A DNA stretch of 45,528 bases from the NCBI GenBank assembly GCA_021162285.1, contig JAGGYZ010000299.1, positions 1 to 45,528 of the forward strand, in the 5' to 3' direction. Shown here one piece after another: positions 15,335 to 24,661 of this stretch (position 1 is its first letter; every line of letters begins with the position of its first letter). The stretch is from Candidatus Fermentibacteraceae bacterium. GTDB lineage: Bacteria > Fermentibacterota > Fermentibacteria > Fermentibacterales > JCC-6. Made by a program: the position numbers and the translations under genes. The notes under the pieces were generated by a model. It was given only the letters and a program-made list of their open reading frames with translations. It did not search any database and had not been told where the DNA came from.

Positions 15335-16654
15335 CTAGAGAATATAACCCTCTTCGTCTTTTCTTTCAACCAGCACCGCCAGCCTGCTCTGCGCCTTCTT
15401 TCCAGTAAGCCTTACCCTGCCCTTGATTAGATCCGGCGCACCAAAAAGATACTCGTCGAACAGAAATGAAAGAACAGAGCGGAGCCTCCTGGCACCAATG
15501 TCCTCCTTTTCCTCATTCAGATACCTGGCTGTTGCAGCTATTTTTTTCTTTGCCTGCTCTTCCACCACAAGTTTCAAACCGTCTGCTTCCAGAAGCCTTG
15601 TGTACTGTTCAAGAATACAGCCCTCAGGTTCTGTAAGAATACGAAAAAGGTCTTCTTCCGAGAGCGGGTCAAGTGAAACCCGCAGTGGAAACCTTCCCTG
15701 AAGCTCGGGAATCAGGTCTGCAGGGCTGCTTCCGTGAAAAGCTCCAGCTGCGATAAACAGTATGTGATCTGTTTTCACAGGACCGTACCTGGTTGAAACC
15801 GTACACCCCTCAACCAGAGGAAGAAGGTCTCTCTGAACTCCCATCCTCGACACATCAGGGCCGCTCCCTCCTTCAGAGCCTATTATTTTGTCTATCTCAT
15901 CAACAAAAACAATACCCTCTTCCTGTGCCAGACGAAGACCTTCCTGAATGTGATTTCCACCGTCAAGAATTCTGGCAATTTCTTCATCGAACAGTTTGTT
16001 TCTCGCGTCGGCCACTCTGAGTGTGATCTTCTTCCTGCGCTTCCCAATAACTTTGTCCAGCATGGTTTTCATCTGGTCGTTTATCTGATTGTCAAATCCC
16101 TGCCCGGGTATCATGGGAAACACTTCAACACCAATCGCCCTTTCCGTGATGGAAAGCTCTATCTCAACATCATCCAGTCTGCCATTTTTAAGAAGTTCCG
16201 CAAGTTCCCCGGCGGATCCGAACTCAATGCCGGTTCTCGAGAGAGCATCCAGTAGTTTCTTTTGAACCCTTGCCTCGGCCTCGGCCTTTTTCTCTTCCCG
16301 GGCCTTACCGGTGGCAAGATTCACTGCTGAACGCACAAGATCGCGGATTATTCCCTCAACATCCCTGCCTACATAACCCGTTTCCGTGTACTTTGTTGCC
16401 TCAACCTTTACAAAAGGTGCTCCCACAAGATTTGCCATCCTTCGGGCAATCTCTGTTTTACCCACCCCGGTGGGACCCATCATGATCAGGTTGCTGGGGT
16501 AGATCTCCGACTGCATGGGTTCTTCAACAAGCTTCCTTCTGTACCTGTTCCGCAGAGCAATGGCAACGGTTCTTTTAGCCTTGTCCTGGCCGATAACGAA
16601 CCTGTTAAGCCAGGCAACAGTTTCCGCAGGTGTCATGGTTTTTTGAGTTCGCAT
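15335..16654 (-). CDS. hslU: ATP-dependent protease ATPase subunit HslU
   Basis: This 439-residue AAA+ unfoldase feeds substrates to the HslV peptidase. It starts with the usual M-T-P-x-E...L-x-x-F-V-I-G-Q-D-x-A-K-R, then Walker A GPTGVGKT at 60-67, Walker B as I-V-F-V-D-E-I-D-K-I, and the family's I (intermediate) domain in between. The C-terminus ends in Y-I-L, the hydrophobic tail that docks into HslV. ATG 16654 is chosen because GGAGG lies just upstream. The gene overlaps hslV by 22 bases. The length is normal (about 440). Confidence 0.96.
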   Translation of the reverse strand: MRTQKTMTPAETVAWLNRFVIGQDKAKRTVAIALRNRYRRKLVEEPMQSEIYPSNLIMMGPTGVGKTEIARRMANLVGAPFVKVEATKYTETGYVGRDVEGIIRDLVRSAVNLATGKAREEKKAEAEARVQKKLLDALSRTGIEFGSAGELAELLKNGRLDDVEIELSITERAIGVEVFPMIPGQGFDNQINDQMKTMLDKVIGKRRKKITLRVADARNKLFDEEIARILDGGNHIQEGLRLAQEEGIVFVDEIDKIIGSEGGSGPDVSRMGVQRDLLPLVEGCTVSTRYGPVKTDHILFIAAGAFHGSSPADLIPELQGRFPLRVSLDPLSEEDLFRILTEPEGCILEQYTRLLEADGLKLVVEEQAKKKIAATARYLNEEKEDIGARRLRSVLSFLFDEYLFGAPDLIKGRVRLTGKKAQSRLAVLVERKDEEGYIL

Positions 16655-17181
16655 ATTTCCTCCGACATGATCTTGCCACCTGTATAAATACATATTTCGC
16701 TTGCTATTACAATAGCTTCTCTCGCTATTTTCAGAGGTCCCATTCTGGTATGCTTCATAAGAGACCTTGCCGCAGCAATTGCATAGGGAGATCCGGAACC
16801 CACCGAAACGATACCGTCAGGCGACTCGACTACCTCTCCAGAGCCTCCAATGACAAGGGCGTGATGGCTGTCCACTGCTGCGATCATGGCGTTGAGCTCC
16901 CGGAGGTACTTGTCTGCTCTCCACTCCCGTGCAAGCTCCATGGAAGCTCTCGGAAGATTACCGCGAAAGGCTTCAAGTTTCTCCTCCAGCCTTTCCACCA
17001 GTGCAAAAGCATCTGCACCGGCACCGGAAAAGCCAACGAGAACAGTTCCTCCGCTGAGTTTTCGCAGTTTTCTGGCACTCATCTTCATGATGGTATCACC
17101 AAGGGTAACCTGACCATCTGCCGCCATTGCAGCTTTTCCGTTTCTTACAATACCGATAACCGTGGTTGACTTAATGTTCAT
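16633..17181 (-). CDS. hslV: ATP-dependent protease peptidase subunit HslV
   Basis: This 182-residue proteasome-like peptidase begins MNIKSTTVIGIVRNGK. The catalytic N-terminal threonine is most likely Thr6 (of S-T-T-V-I), so a five-residue propeptide would need removal, where E. coli HslV has only a Met. The conserved A-A-D-G-Q-V-T-L-G and A-R-K-x-R-x-L follow, with a G-S-G-S-P-Y-A motif near 125. The start at 17181 overlaps the upstream stop as ATGA and has GGAGGAG upstream; a longer open frame to 17406 does not match the family. It forms the HslUV complex with the next gene. Confidence 0.96.
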   Translation of the reverse strand: MNIKSTTVIGIVRNGKAAMAADGQVTLGDTIMKMSARKLRKLSGGTVLVGFSGAGADAFALVERLEEKLEAFRGNLPRASMELAREWRADKYLRELNAMIAAVDSHHALVIGGSGEVVESPDGIVSVGSGSPYAIAAARSLMKHTRMGPLKIAREAIVIASEICIYTGGKIMSEEICELKKP

Positions 17182-20123
17182 TGCTCCTCCAGCAGATGAG
17201 CCAGCGTGTTTCCTGTTATTTCTATGGACAGTGCATACTCTTCGCTGATTCCAAGATCGTTTACAAGAACAGCATAGGCAAGCCCTGTGTATCCGTTGCC
17301 GGCAAGGCTTACCGCTCTTGCTTCCGATGAGAATGTTTGTGTGGAAAGCAGGAACCACAGAGCTATTTCCTTTGCGTGATCGGGGTCGGCAACAAACCTG
17401 TCGCAAAGATCATTGATCAACTGTGCTTCACGCTGAGTTTTCATCTGAGAAACCATGATATTTCCAAGAGAAACAGCCGCCATCACCCCTCCTCTGGCCG
17501 CGAGTCCGGCCATTTCAACTGCTATGGATGCGGCTGTAATATCCTGTTTCCATTCAAGTGCCGCACTTTCCTGATCAGTGTGATTGAATACGAATGCGAG
17601 GGCAGTGTCAAGCATACTGAGACCAGTGTTGACAGGACTGTAAATGGTGTACTGATCCACCGTCTGCGCCATAAGATCGAGCACTGGCTGGTATTCCGAA
17701 CCCCATCCTGCCTGAAGATCCGACAGCAGTTCTCTGGCTGCAATGTAGTTTCCGAATGAAAGGTCTTTCTCTATGCGTATCCATTCCTGTGCAGGAGAAC
17801 CGTCGCTGATAAAATCGATGACGCCGTCAAAAGCTGACTCCTGTTCAAACTCACCGGCCACAGCTGCAAGCTGAGACGAGGCGGCAGCGGCAGTGGAGTT
17901 GTTGTATTCAACTGCCATACTGTCCATGTATGCCGTTGCCTGCTGAACGTAGTCTATTGCCGCATCAGCACCGTCCCTGCCGTGAATAAACCTTGCCTTC
18001 AGCAGAACAAAACCGGGCATGATACTGAGCCATTCCTCCGGCATGGCTGAAAACACAGCCTCAGACCTTTCCAGACACACGCCGACCATTTCCGTGTTGC
18101 CCTCAGCCATAAACTGATATGCGAGACGGTTGTAGGCACTGACATAGTTCCTTGCGATCTGGATTGCCTGATCGTCCTTGTAGACAGAAGGATCTGCAAG
18201 GCCTGTGGTAAGAAAACTGTCTGCAAGGGGCCATCCCAGATCGGTATTTACAAGCTTACGGACAGGCTCGTGCATTACTCTGAAAGCAATTCCCTGCATC
18301 TGGAGATAGCTCTCTACATAACTTCTGTTCTCCCCTGAAACTGTTCCGGCAATCATTACTTCCCTGCCGTGAATACTTCTGTTTCTGAGCATATCGATAA
18401 GAAGAAGATCCTGCATGGGAATTGAACCCTGGCTTCCTCTTCCCATTGATGGAACCGGTATGCTTGTGTTACCGTCATTCAGCACCCACGGCCACTGACC
18501 GTTAAATGTGTCGTCAAGCACCTGCCTGTCATACTCTCCTGTGACCGGCAGCCCTTCCGATGAAACATGAAAGAAATTGGGACCCCAGATAAATATGGGC
18601 TGCATGTTGTCAATAGTTTCCTGTGAATAGCTGAGAAGATCAGGGTCTTTTGCAACAAGCTGCTCCACATACCATCTTGTATTCATCAGACTCAGATTGG
18701 AAATGATCACATCACGGCGAATCCCAAGCACTCCCTGAGCAAACCACAGTGGAAAAGTATCGTTGTCTCCGTTGGTGATTATCACCGCATTTTCCGGGCA
18801 TGACTGCAACAGGTTGATGCCGTAATCACGCGCAGCATAATCACCTGAGCGGTCACAATAATGCCAGTTCATTCCCAGAGATATAAGTGGAAAAACAACC
18901 ATCACCCATGCAGCGTTCTTCACTGCTCTGCTCTTTGCCGAGGTAAACAGTGAACCCATACCGATCATGGACAAAACGGCAAAGAAAATGAAAGATGCTC
19001 CGAAAAAGTAATCTCTCTCGCGAACTTCACCCAGCGATGTTCCCTCGGGTCCTGTCTTAAAATTCAGATACACCACAAAGGCGAAACTCGCCATGATAAA
19101 AGACAACCCCACAAGAACCAGAAGATCCGGCCGTCTTTTTCCCATAACCACAAGGCCGGTAACTGCAAGAACGGCCATTCCCATCCAGAGAAATGCCCAC
19201 ACTACACCGCCTGGAGTTCCCAGGGCGCCTGTCCATGCCTCCGGTCTTCCCACCTGCCAGGACAGGTATTCTGCAAACAGTCCCAGCTGATCCTGAAATG
19301 GTCCTTTTCTGTTGAGAATAGAGACCTGTCCGTACTGCTTTCTCTCAATGGCTTCCTTGAATTCAGTCCATACAGAGGGATTAGTTTCGTTGATTTCAGG
19401 GTTTTGTATCGCCCGGATAGGCATGTAAAGGTGAATGCTGAAGGCAAGAGCCATAAGACCCAGAAACATCACAGGAAACCCCGGAGATTTCCACTCAAAT
19501 GCTTTCTTTCTAACAGCGTACAGTACATACATTGCCACAATAGGAAGGGTAACGATAAGAGCACTGAGATGGTTTCCTATTGCAAGTGTCATAAGGTAAC
19601 CGGTGAGTAACAGCTGGCGACCAGCAGGTCTGCCGTGAAGCCTTCTCTCTATCCACAGGTCAAAAACCCACAGAATAAGAAGGGAAAGAAGGGCTGCCAT
19701 TGCGTAGGTTTCAGTTGCATTGTTGTTTCTCCATACGGTGTAGCTGAAAGCAGCCATAAGTGCTCCTGCAACGGAAACCGGTCTGTAGAGCCACGGCTCA
19801 AACCCCAGCCTTACGCTCCACCTCTGTATAAGCCTTGCCACAAGACCGATGGTAACTGTTCCTGCGATTGCGCACATAAGGTTAACCCTTGCGGCTATTG
19901 AGGGGATGAAACTGAACAGCAGAGTACTTACTCTCCCCATAAGCACAAAGAAAGGTACTCCCGGCGGATGTGGAATCCCCACAACCCACGAGCAGGTAAT
20001 GTACTCACCACTGTCCCAGAAGCTGACGGATGGCGCCAGGGTAACTGCGTAAACGGTAAAAGCGGCCATGGCTGCAGCCAGTGCAACGAGCCTGTCTGTT
20101 GTAAATGCACCTTTGATATTCAC
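17178..20123 (-). CDS. DUF2723 / TMEM260-family membrane protein
   Basis: This 981-residue protein has roughly a dozen hydrophobic segments in its first 470 residues, followed by a 500-residue, mostly helical extracytoplasmic region. The first loop carries FWDSGEY at 35-41 and G-I-P-H-P-P-G-V-P at 49-57. These are hallmarks of DUF2723, the bacterial relatives of TMEM260, a protein O-mannosyltransferase of GT-C fold. The acidic D-S-G-E is the expected catalytic site. It is therefore a likely protein or lipid glycosyltransferase at the outer face of the inner membrane. It lies between xerC and hslV with four-base overlaps on both sides, interrupting the topA-xerC-hslV-hslU order seen elsewhere. 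DUF2723 proteins are common in Bacteroidetes and other FCB bacteria. The substrate is unknown. Confidence 0.85.
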   Translation of the reverse strand: MNIKGAFTTDRLVALAAAMAAFTVYAVTLAPSVSFWDSGEYITCSWVVGIPHPPGVPFFVLMGRVSTLLFSFIPSIAARVNLMCAIAGTVTIGLVARLIQRWSVRLGFEPWLYRPVSVAGALMAAFSYTVWRNNNATETYAMAALLSLLILWVFDLWIERRLHGRPAGRQLLLTGYLMTLAIGNHLSALIVTLPIVAMYVLYAVRKKAFEWKSPGFPVMFLGLMALAFSIHLYMPIRAIQNPEINETNPSVWTEFKEAIERKQYGQVSILNRKGPFQDQLGLFAEYLSWQVGRPEAWTGALGTPGGVVWAFLWMGMAVLAVTGLVVMGKRRPDLLVLVGLSFIMASFAFVVYLNFKTGPEGTSLGEVRERDYFFGASFIFFAVLSMIGMGSLFTSAKSRAVKNAAWVMVVFPLISLGMNWHYCDRSGDYAARDYGINLLQSCPENAVIITNGDNDTFPLWFAQGVLGIRRDVIISNLSLMNTRWYVEQLVAKDPDLLSYSQETIDNMQPIFIWGPNFFHVSSEGLPVTGEYDRQVLDDTFNGQWPWVLNDGNTSIPVPSMGRGSQGSIPMQDLLLIDMLRNRSIHGREVMIAGTVSGENRSYVESYLQMQGIAFRVMHEPVRKLVNTDLGWPLADSFLTTGLADPSVYKDDQAIQIARNYVSAYNRLAYQFMAEGNTEMVGVCLERSEAVFSAMPEEWLSIMPGFVLLKARFIHGRDGADAAIDYVQQATAYMDSMAVEYNNSTAAAASSQLAAVAGEFEQESAFDGVIDFISDGSPAQEWIRIEKDLSFGNYIAARELLSDLQAGWGSEYQPVLDLMAQTVDQYTIYSPVNTGLSMLDTALAFVFNHTDQESAALEWKQDITAASIAVEMAGLAARGGVMAAVSLGNIMVSQMKTQREAQLINDLCDRFVADPDHAKEIALWFLLSTQTFSSEARAVSLAGNGYTGLAYAVLVNDLGISEEYALSIEITGNTLAHLLEEQ

Positions 20124-21010
20124 TTTTTCCCCCTGGGATGTGTCTTCATGTAAACACCTTTTAGTTTCTCTGTTGTTAGATGCGTATATATCTGTGTCGT
20201 TCCTATCCCGGCATGCCCGAGCAGTTCCTGAACCGTTCTGATGTCTGCTCCTCCATTCAGAAGGTGTGTGGCAAAACTGTGCCTGAAAGTGTGGGGAGTG
20301 GCCCCTGCAGCTCTGGCTGCGCCGTCAACACCAGCAGAAACAATACGCCGTATATCTCTGGGGTCAAGCTTTCGACCTCTGACACTGATGAAAAGAGTTC
20401 CAGGATCATCACCTGCGACATACTCATTTCGTTTCTGGATCCATTTATCAAGGTACTCCGCAGTTCCACCGGGAACTGGAACAATTCTTTCTCTTCTTCC
20501 CTTTCCCATGACCTTCACAGTGCCTGAAACTATACCTGTATTTTTAAGCAGAAGAGATGCTGCTTCAGCGGCTCTCAACCCTGCCCCGTAAAGAAGTTCA
20601 ACCACTGCTCTGTTGCGTAAACCTTTTGTGGTCGAAGTATCGTATGCATTTAAAACGCTTTTAACTTCACTGATACCCAGAAACCCCGGGAGCCTTCTTG
20701 ACACCCTGGGAGCCTTGAGCAATTCACTGTGGTCAATTTCGGAACGGTCAGTCTCCACAAGCCATCTGGAAAAGGTGTGAAAGCAGCTGACCATTCTTGC
20801 AACACTGCCTGGAGACATACCGGCTGATGCCCGCCTCATAAGATACTCCCGCATCTGAGAAACATCAAAACCGTCCACGAAAGATCCACCTGTAGCTGCA
20901 AAATCTGTCATCTGTGTCAGGTAAGCTTTGACTGTAAGTGGAGAAAGCCCCCTGCCGTAGGTGAGCTCATCTTTGAAAGATTCCAGTATCAGTCTATCTT
21001 CTTCTTGCAA
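20120..21010 (-). CDS. xerC: tyrosine recombinase XerC/XerD
   Basis: This 296-residue recombinase has a core-binding domain (residues 1-100) and a catalytic domain with the complete set Arg146, Lys170, His240, Arg243, His266 and the nucleophile Tyr275 (I-Y-T-H). Xer proteins resolve chromosome dimers at dif. The start is TTG at 21010 with no clear ribosome binding site, inside the last 22 bases of topA, so it probably depends on translational coupling. Context (topA before, hslV after) matches the classical Xer locus and argues against a phage integrase. XerC versus XerD cannot be decided from one sequence. Confidence 0.92.
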   Translation of the reverse strand: MQEEDRLILESFKDELTYGRGLSPLTVKAYLTQMTDFAATGGSFVDGFDVSQMREYLMRRASAGMSPGSVARMVSCFHTFSRWLVETDRSEIDHSELLKAPRVSRRLPGFLGISEVKSVLNAYDTSTTKGLRNRAVVELLYGAGLRAAEAASLLLKNTGIVSGTVKVMGKGRRERIVPVPGGTAEYLDKWIQKRNEYVAGDDPGTLFISVRGRKLDPRDIRRIVSAGVDGAARAAGATPHTFRHSFATHLLNGGADIRTVQELLGHAGIGTTQIYTHLTTEKLKGVYMKTHPRGKK

Positions 21011-23184
21011 CTGGGACAGAACACACCTTTCTTTCTCTCTTCAAGCAAAGGAAAACCACACCTCGGACACTCTCTTGCCACCGGCTTGTTCCACATGGCA
21101 AAATCGCAGTCGGGGTATCTGCTGCATGAATAAAACACCTTCCCCCTGCGTGACCGTCTTTCAACCAGCTCACCGTTACAGTCCGGAACAGGACATTTCA
21201 CACCGACAGGAACAGGCTGAGTGTGGCCGCATACCGGATCTGAACAGGCAAGATACCGGCCGTATCTACCGTTTCGAAGAAGCATATCTTTTCCGCACTT
21301 CGCACATTTGACATCAGAAACAGTAGAGGTGGTATCCTCATTCACAGGACGGGTGTACCGACACGATGGAAATCCACTGCAGGCCAGGAATTTACCATAC
21401 TTCCCCATTTTTTCCAGAAGCACCTTACCGCACAGGGGACACTTTTCAGCAGTTTCTTTTACCATAGATGCCTTGATCTCGGGAAGACGTCTCATGGCTT
21501 CCTCCAGGGATGCTGCAAGTGGGGTGTAAAGCTGCTTCACTGCCTCTTTGTAACTGGTTTTTCCAGAAGCCACAAGATCGAGCAATTCCTCAAGAGTTGC
21601 GGTGAAACCAACATCAAACAGATGGGGAAACAGCTTAACCAGAAGGTCTGCTGTAACCATCCCCACCTCTGTGGGTATAAGTTTCTTGTCTTTGACCTCT
21701 ACATAAACTCTTTTCTTCAGCGTTGCTATGATTGATACATATGTGGAGGGTCTTCCAATTGCTTTCTTTTTCATTTCCGATACAAGAGCTGCTTCAGAAT
21801 ACCTGGGCAGGGGTTTTGTGAACTTCTGTTCCGCTGTCACACCGAGGAGTTCAACAGAACCCTCCGAGAGCTCCGGAATTTTACCGGATATCTTGAGCTG
21901 TGCCGGATCTGCCAGCGCAAATCCCCGGCTTACAACCTTCTGCCCGGTTGCCTTGAATACCAGCTCTCCACTGGAAACCAGAACTTCAGTTTCGGCCACA
22001 ACGGCATCGGCCATCTGGGTAGCCACAAATCTCTTCCACACAAGCGAGTAGAGTTTCAGATGCCTGTCGTCCAGTATGCCGGTCATCTCCTCAGGTGTTC
22101 GCCTTACATCTGTGGGCCTGATGGCTTCGTGGGCGTCCTGGGCACCACCGCTGGCTCTGTAGCGTCTTGGTTTCGGCGAGAGTTCCCGGGTACTCCACTT
22201 CTGTTCCACAAAACTGCGGCAGTCCGCAATAGCAGCAGGTTCAATCCGAACAGAATCTGTTCTCATGTAGGTTATAAGACCCGTTGTTTCGCCATCGATC
22301 TCAAAACCTTCATACAGATCCTGTGCAAGCCGCATGGTTACCGATGGCGGCATGGACAACCTTGCTGATGCAGCAACCTGAAGAGAGCTTGTGATAAACG
22401 GGGGAACCGGTCTTCTGGCTTTGTTCTTCTCCACCAGTGAACTGATCTTCCACAGGGTCTCCCCGCGGGTCTGGTTCAAAACTCTGTCGGCAGTCTCACG
22501 ACTTCCTGGAGAATGCCTGTCGCCGTCAGCTCTTTTGCCATCTATTTTGAATAGTTTTGTCTGAAATACAGAGCTATTCTGCTTGAATTCCGCAGTTACC
22601 GGCCAGAATTCCCTTGGAGCAAAGCTTTTTATAGCAAGTTCCCGCTCGACTATCAACCGGAGAGCGACAGTCTGTACCCTTCCTGCGCTGAGCCCCTTAC
22701 CCACTGTCCTCCACAGGTATGGGCTGATTTTGTAACCCACCAGACGATCCATTACTCTTCTCGCCTGCTGTGCATCAACCAGGTTCATATCTATATCTGA
22801 AGCGGTCCTGGAAGCTGCCTGAACTGCCTCTCTTGTTACGGAATTAAACCTGATCCGTCTGAAGGAAATTCCTTTACCCTGCAGCAGCTTGTATATATGC
22901 CAGCAGATGGCTTCCCCTTCTCGATCAGGGTCTGCAGCGAGGTAGATCTCGCTGTAGGATGATGCTGTTTTTCTTAACTTTGCCACAGCTGCCCTTTTTC
23001 TGGGAAGAATAGTGTAGACGGGTTCAAGTGTTTCGATGTTTACACCAAGACGATTAAGAGGCAGATCTCGTACATGACCGTATGAGGCAACAACATCCCA
23101 GCCACGGCCAAGGTAGCTTTTAAGGCTCTTCGCTTTGGCGGGGGATTCTATAATAACAAGCTTTTTTTTCGTATCTCCTGGCAT
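20989..23184 (-). CDS. topA: DNA topoisomerase I
   Basis: This 731-residue type IA topoisomerase relaxes negative supercoils. The Toprim domain has the D-x-D-x-E metal site at Asp85, Asp87 and Glu89 (A-A-D-P-D-R-E-G-E). The active-site tyrosine is Tyr306 in G-L-I-T-Y-M-R-T-D-S. The C-terminal part has three four-cysteine zinc ribbons (C-P-L-C..., C-A-K-C..., C-P-V-P-D-C...) and a short fourth C-x2-C...C-x2-C unit at the very end. AGGAG lies ten bases before the ATG. It is followed by xerC with a 22-base overlap. Length is usual for a topA with zinc ribbons. Confidence 0.97.
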   Translation of the reverse strand: MPGDTKKKLVIIESPAKAKSLKSYLGRGWDVVASYGHVRDLPLNRLGVNIETLEPVYTILPRKRAAVAKLRKTASSYSEIYLAADPDREGEAICWHIYKLLQGKGISFRRIRFNSVTREAVQAASRTASDIDMNLVDAQQARRVMDRLVGYKISPYLWRTVGKGLSAGRVQTVALRLIVERELAIKSFAPREFWPVTAEFKQNSSVFQTKLFKIDGKRADGDRHSPGSRETADRVLNQTRGETLWKISSLVEKNKARRPVPPFITSSLQVAASARLSMPPSVTMRLAQDLYEGFEIDGETTGLITYMRTDSVRIEPAAIADCRSFVEQKWSTRELSPKPRRYRASGGAQDAHEAIRPTDVRRTPEEMTGILDDRHLKLYSLVWKRFVATQMADAVVAETEVLVSSGELVFKATGQKVVSRGFALADPAQLKISGKIPELSEGSVELLGVTAEQKFTKPLPRYSEAALVSEMKKKAIGRPSTYVSIIATLKKRVYVEVKDKKLIPTEVGMVTADLLVKLFPHLFDVGFTATLEELLDLVASGKTSYKEAVKQLYTPLAASLEEAMRRLPEIKASMVKETAEKCPLCGKVLLEKMGKYGKFLACSGFPSCRYTRPVNEDTTSTVSDVKCAKCGKDMLLRNGRYGRYLACSDPVCGHTQPVPVGVKCPVPDCNGELVERRSRRGKVFYSCSRYPDCDFAMWNKPVARECPRCGFPLLEERKKGVFCPSCKKKID

Positions 23185-23218
23185 GAATACAAAACTCCTG
23201 ATTTTCTTTTAAGAACGA

Positions 23219-24661
23219 TTATTCAATGGCGGAAAGCCATAGAGCCACAGGACCGCTGACAGACTCCCAGCAGCTCTCTCTGTAACCCATGATATTCTGA
23301 AACTGTCTTGGACTGAGAATACCTGCTACCTCAGAGAAAGCCTCGTGCACCAGACTGTATACAACAGCCTCCTGGTAGCGGTTTTCTCTGTATATAAGTA
23401 CCAGCTGGTCGATGTCTGCAGGTTCCAGCATGGCCGCCGCATCCCTCATGAGACGAATTCTTACTTCTGCTTCTTCCGGATGAAGAATCACCATAACCAC
23501 AACGGTTGTAGAGTCTTCATAAACCAGAAATGCCCCGTCATCCACCACGATCGGAATTGCTGACGCAAGCAGCTCCAGCTTGCTGAACACTACCTCACTG
23601 CTTTCAACGGAAACTTCTGCATCTGTGTTCCGGGGAGCTCTGGTCTGAAAACTGATGGATACTGGATTCTCTGCAGGTATACAACTGTCTGGCAGAACAA
23701 TAAACCGCAGACCAAAAGGATCCTCAACAGCAAGAGAATCACTCTTTACTGACAACGTATCTGCCGGTACACCATCTATATCCGTAGAATCCGGTGATGT
23801 AGTAATTCCGGTGCTGATTGAATCCTGACCCGAAACACCGGATGTATCAGCAGAAACCAACCCGGTGTTAGATGTGGAATTCCCGGTAACCGTCGAGAAA
23901 AGATTCAGCGGATCAATGAAGTAAAATACGGCAGCCAGAGCAAGCACAAGAAAAACAGCGACCACCGTTTTCAAAACAGTTGATCCTGCACCTGTTTTTT
24001 CACTGACAGGCTGTTCCGTATCAAATTCAAGGCCCTCTCTGTTCTCTGCGGTGACACCTTTATTGGGTCTGTCTACAGATTTTCCATCTCTGGCACAGTG
24101 ACTGCATACATGAGCCACTCTGTCAAAGCAATTCCTGCAGGTAAGTTGCCCGCATGTTCTGCACGGTGCAAGTCTCTCGCCGTCTGTTGGTGTTCTTCCA
24201 CAAATGTGGCACCTTGCCGTAGAGAGAATTTCCTCGCTTGCAGAAGTAATTACAATTGGTTCCTCTTCCTCTTCCTCAACTGCAGGCTGCTGAACTGTCT
24301 CTTCACTCTGTGCATCCCCGGGCTTTTCCGTGGTTTCTACCCCGGGTTCAGCCTCAGTTCCCTCAGGATTGACTGTTCCTCCTGAAGAATCCAGGACAAC
24401 TCCAGACGGTGATTCTTCACTGATACCAGCCTCGTCCTCCAGGCGGGGAAGAAGATCGATATAGGGATAAAGATCCTTCTGAATAACCCTTGCCTCGTTC
24501 ATTGGAACGGCTTCTTTGATCACCGATGGCGAGTTGTTAACAGCATTCTCAGCCTCTGTCACCGAAAGATCAAGACTAGTAATGAGAAGTTTTAAAACTT
24601 TCTTCTTTTCCTCTTCTCTTCCCAGTCTCACAAGCAGCAGATCAACAAAAGAATCAGACAT
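23219..24661 (-). CDS. L7/L12-CTD-like + zinc ribbon + transmembrane protein of unknown function
   Basis: This 480-residue protein has an unusual layout. Residues 5-65 resemble the C-terminal domain of ribosomal protein L7/L12 (K-K-V-L-K-L-L-I-x-S-L-D-L-S-V-T-E-A...S-P-x-V-I-K-E-A-V). Residues 80-140 are an acidic, Pro/Glu-rich linker with a run of six glutamates. Residues 151-189 hold four C-x2-C pairs (Cys151/154, 167/170, 175/178, 186/189), enough for two zinc sites. Residues 229-249 form one transmembrane helix. The rest is an extracytoplasmic Ser/Thr/Asp-rich region leading to a folded domain (330-480). The start overlaps the MglA stop as TGATG, so the two are made together. A membrane partner or effector of MglA is an inference from that coupling. 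I recognise no named family for the whole protein. Confidence 0.75.
   Translation of the reverse strand: MSDSFVDLLLVRLGREEEKKKVLKLLITSLDLSVTEAENAVNNSPSVIKEAVPMNEARVIQKDLYPYIDLLPRLEDEAGISEESPSGVVLDSSGGTVNPEGTEAEPGVETTEKPGDAQSEETVQQPAVEEEEEEPIVITSASEEILSTARCHICGRTPTDGERLAPCRTCGQLTCRNCFDRVAHVCSHCARDGKSVDRPNKGVTAENREGLEFDTEQPVSEKTGAGSTVLKTVVAVFLVLALAAVFYFIDPLNLFSTVTGNSTSNTGLVSADTSGVSGQDSISTGITTSPDSTDIDGVPADTLSVKSDSLAVEDPFGLRFIVLPDSCIPAENPVSISFQTRAPRNTDAEVSVESSEVVFSKLELLASAIPIVVDDGAFLVYEDSTTVVVMVILHPEEAEVRIRLMRDAAAMLEPADIDQLVLIYRENRYQEAVVYSLVHEAFSEVAGILSPRQFQNIMGYRESCWESVSGPVALWLSAIE

Noticed and set aside
17182..17406. An N-terminal extension of HslV of 75 residues.
   Set aside because: The extension lies in the DUF2723 coding region in another frame, is Cys/Arg-rich, and HslV must begin near its catalytic threonine; the ATG at 17181 has a strong ribosome binding site.
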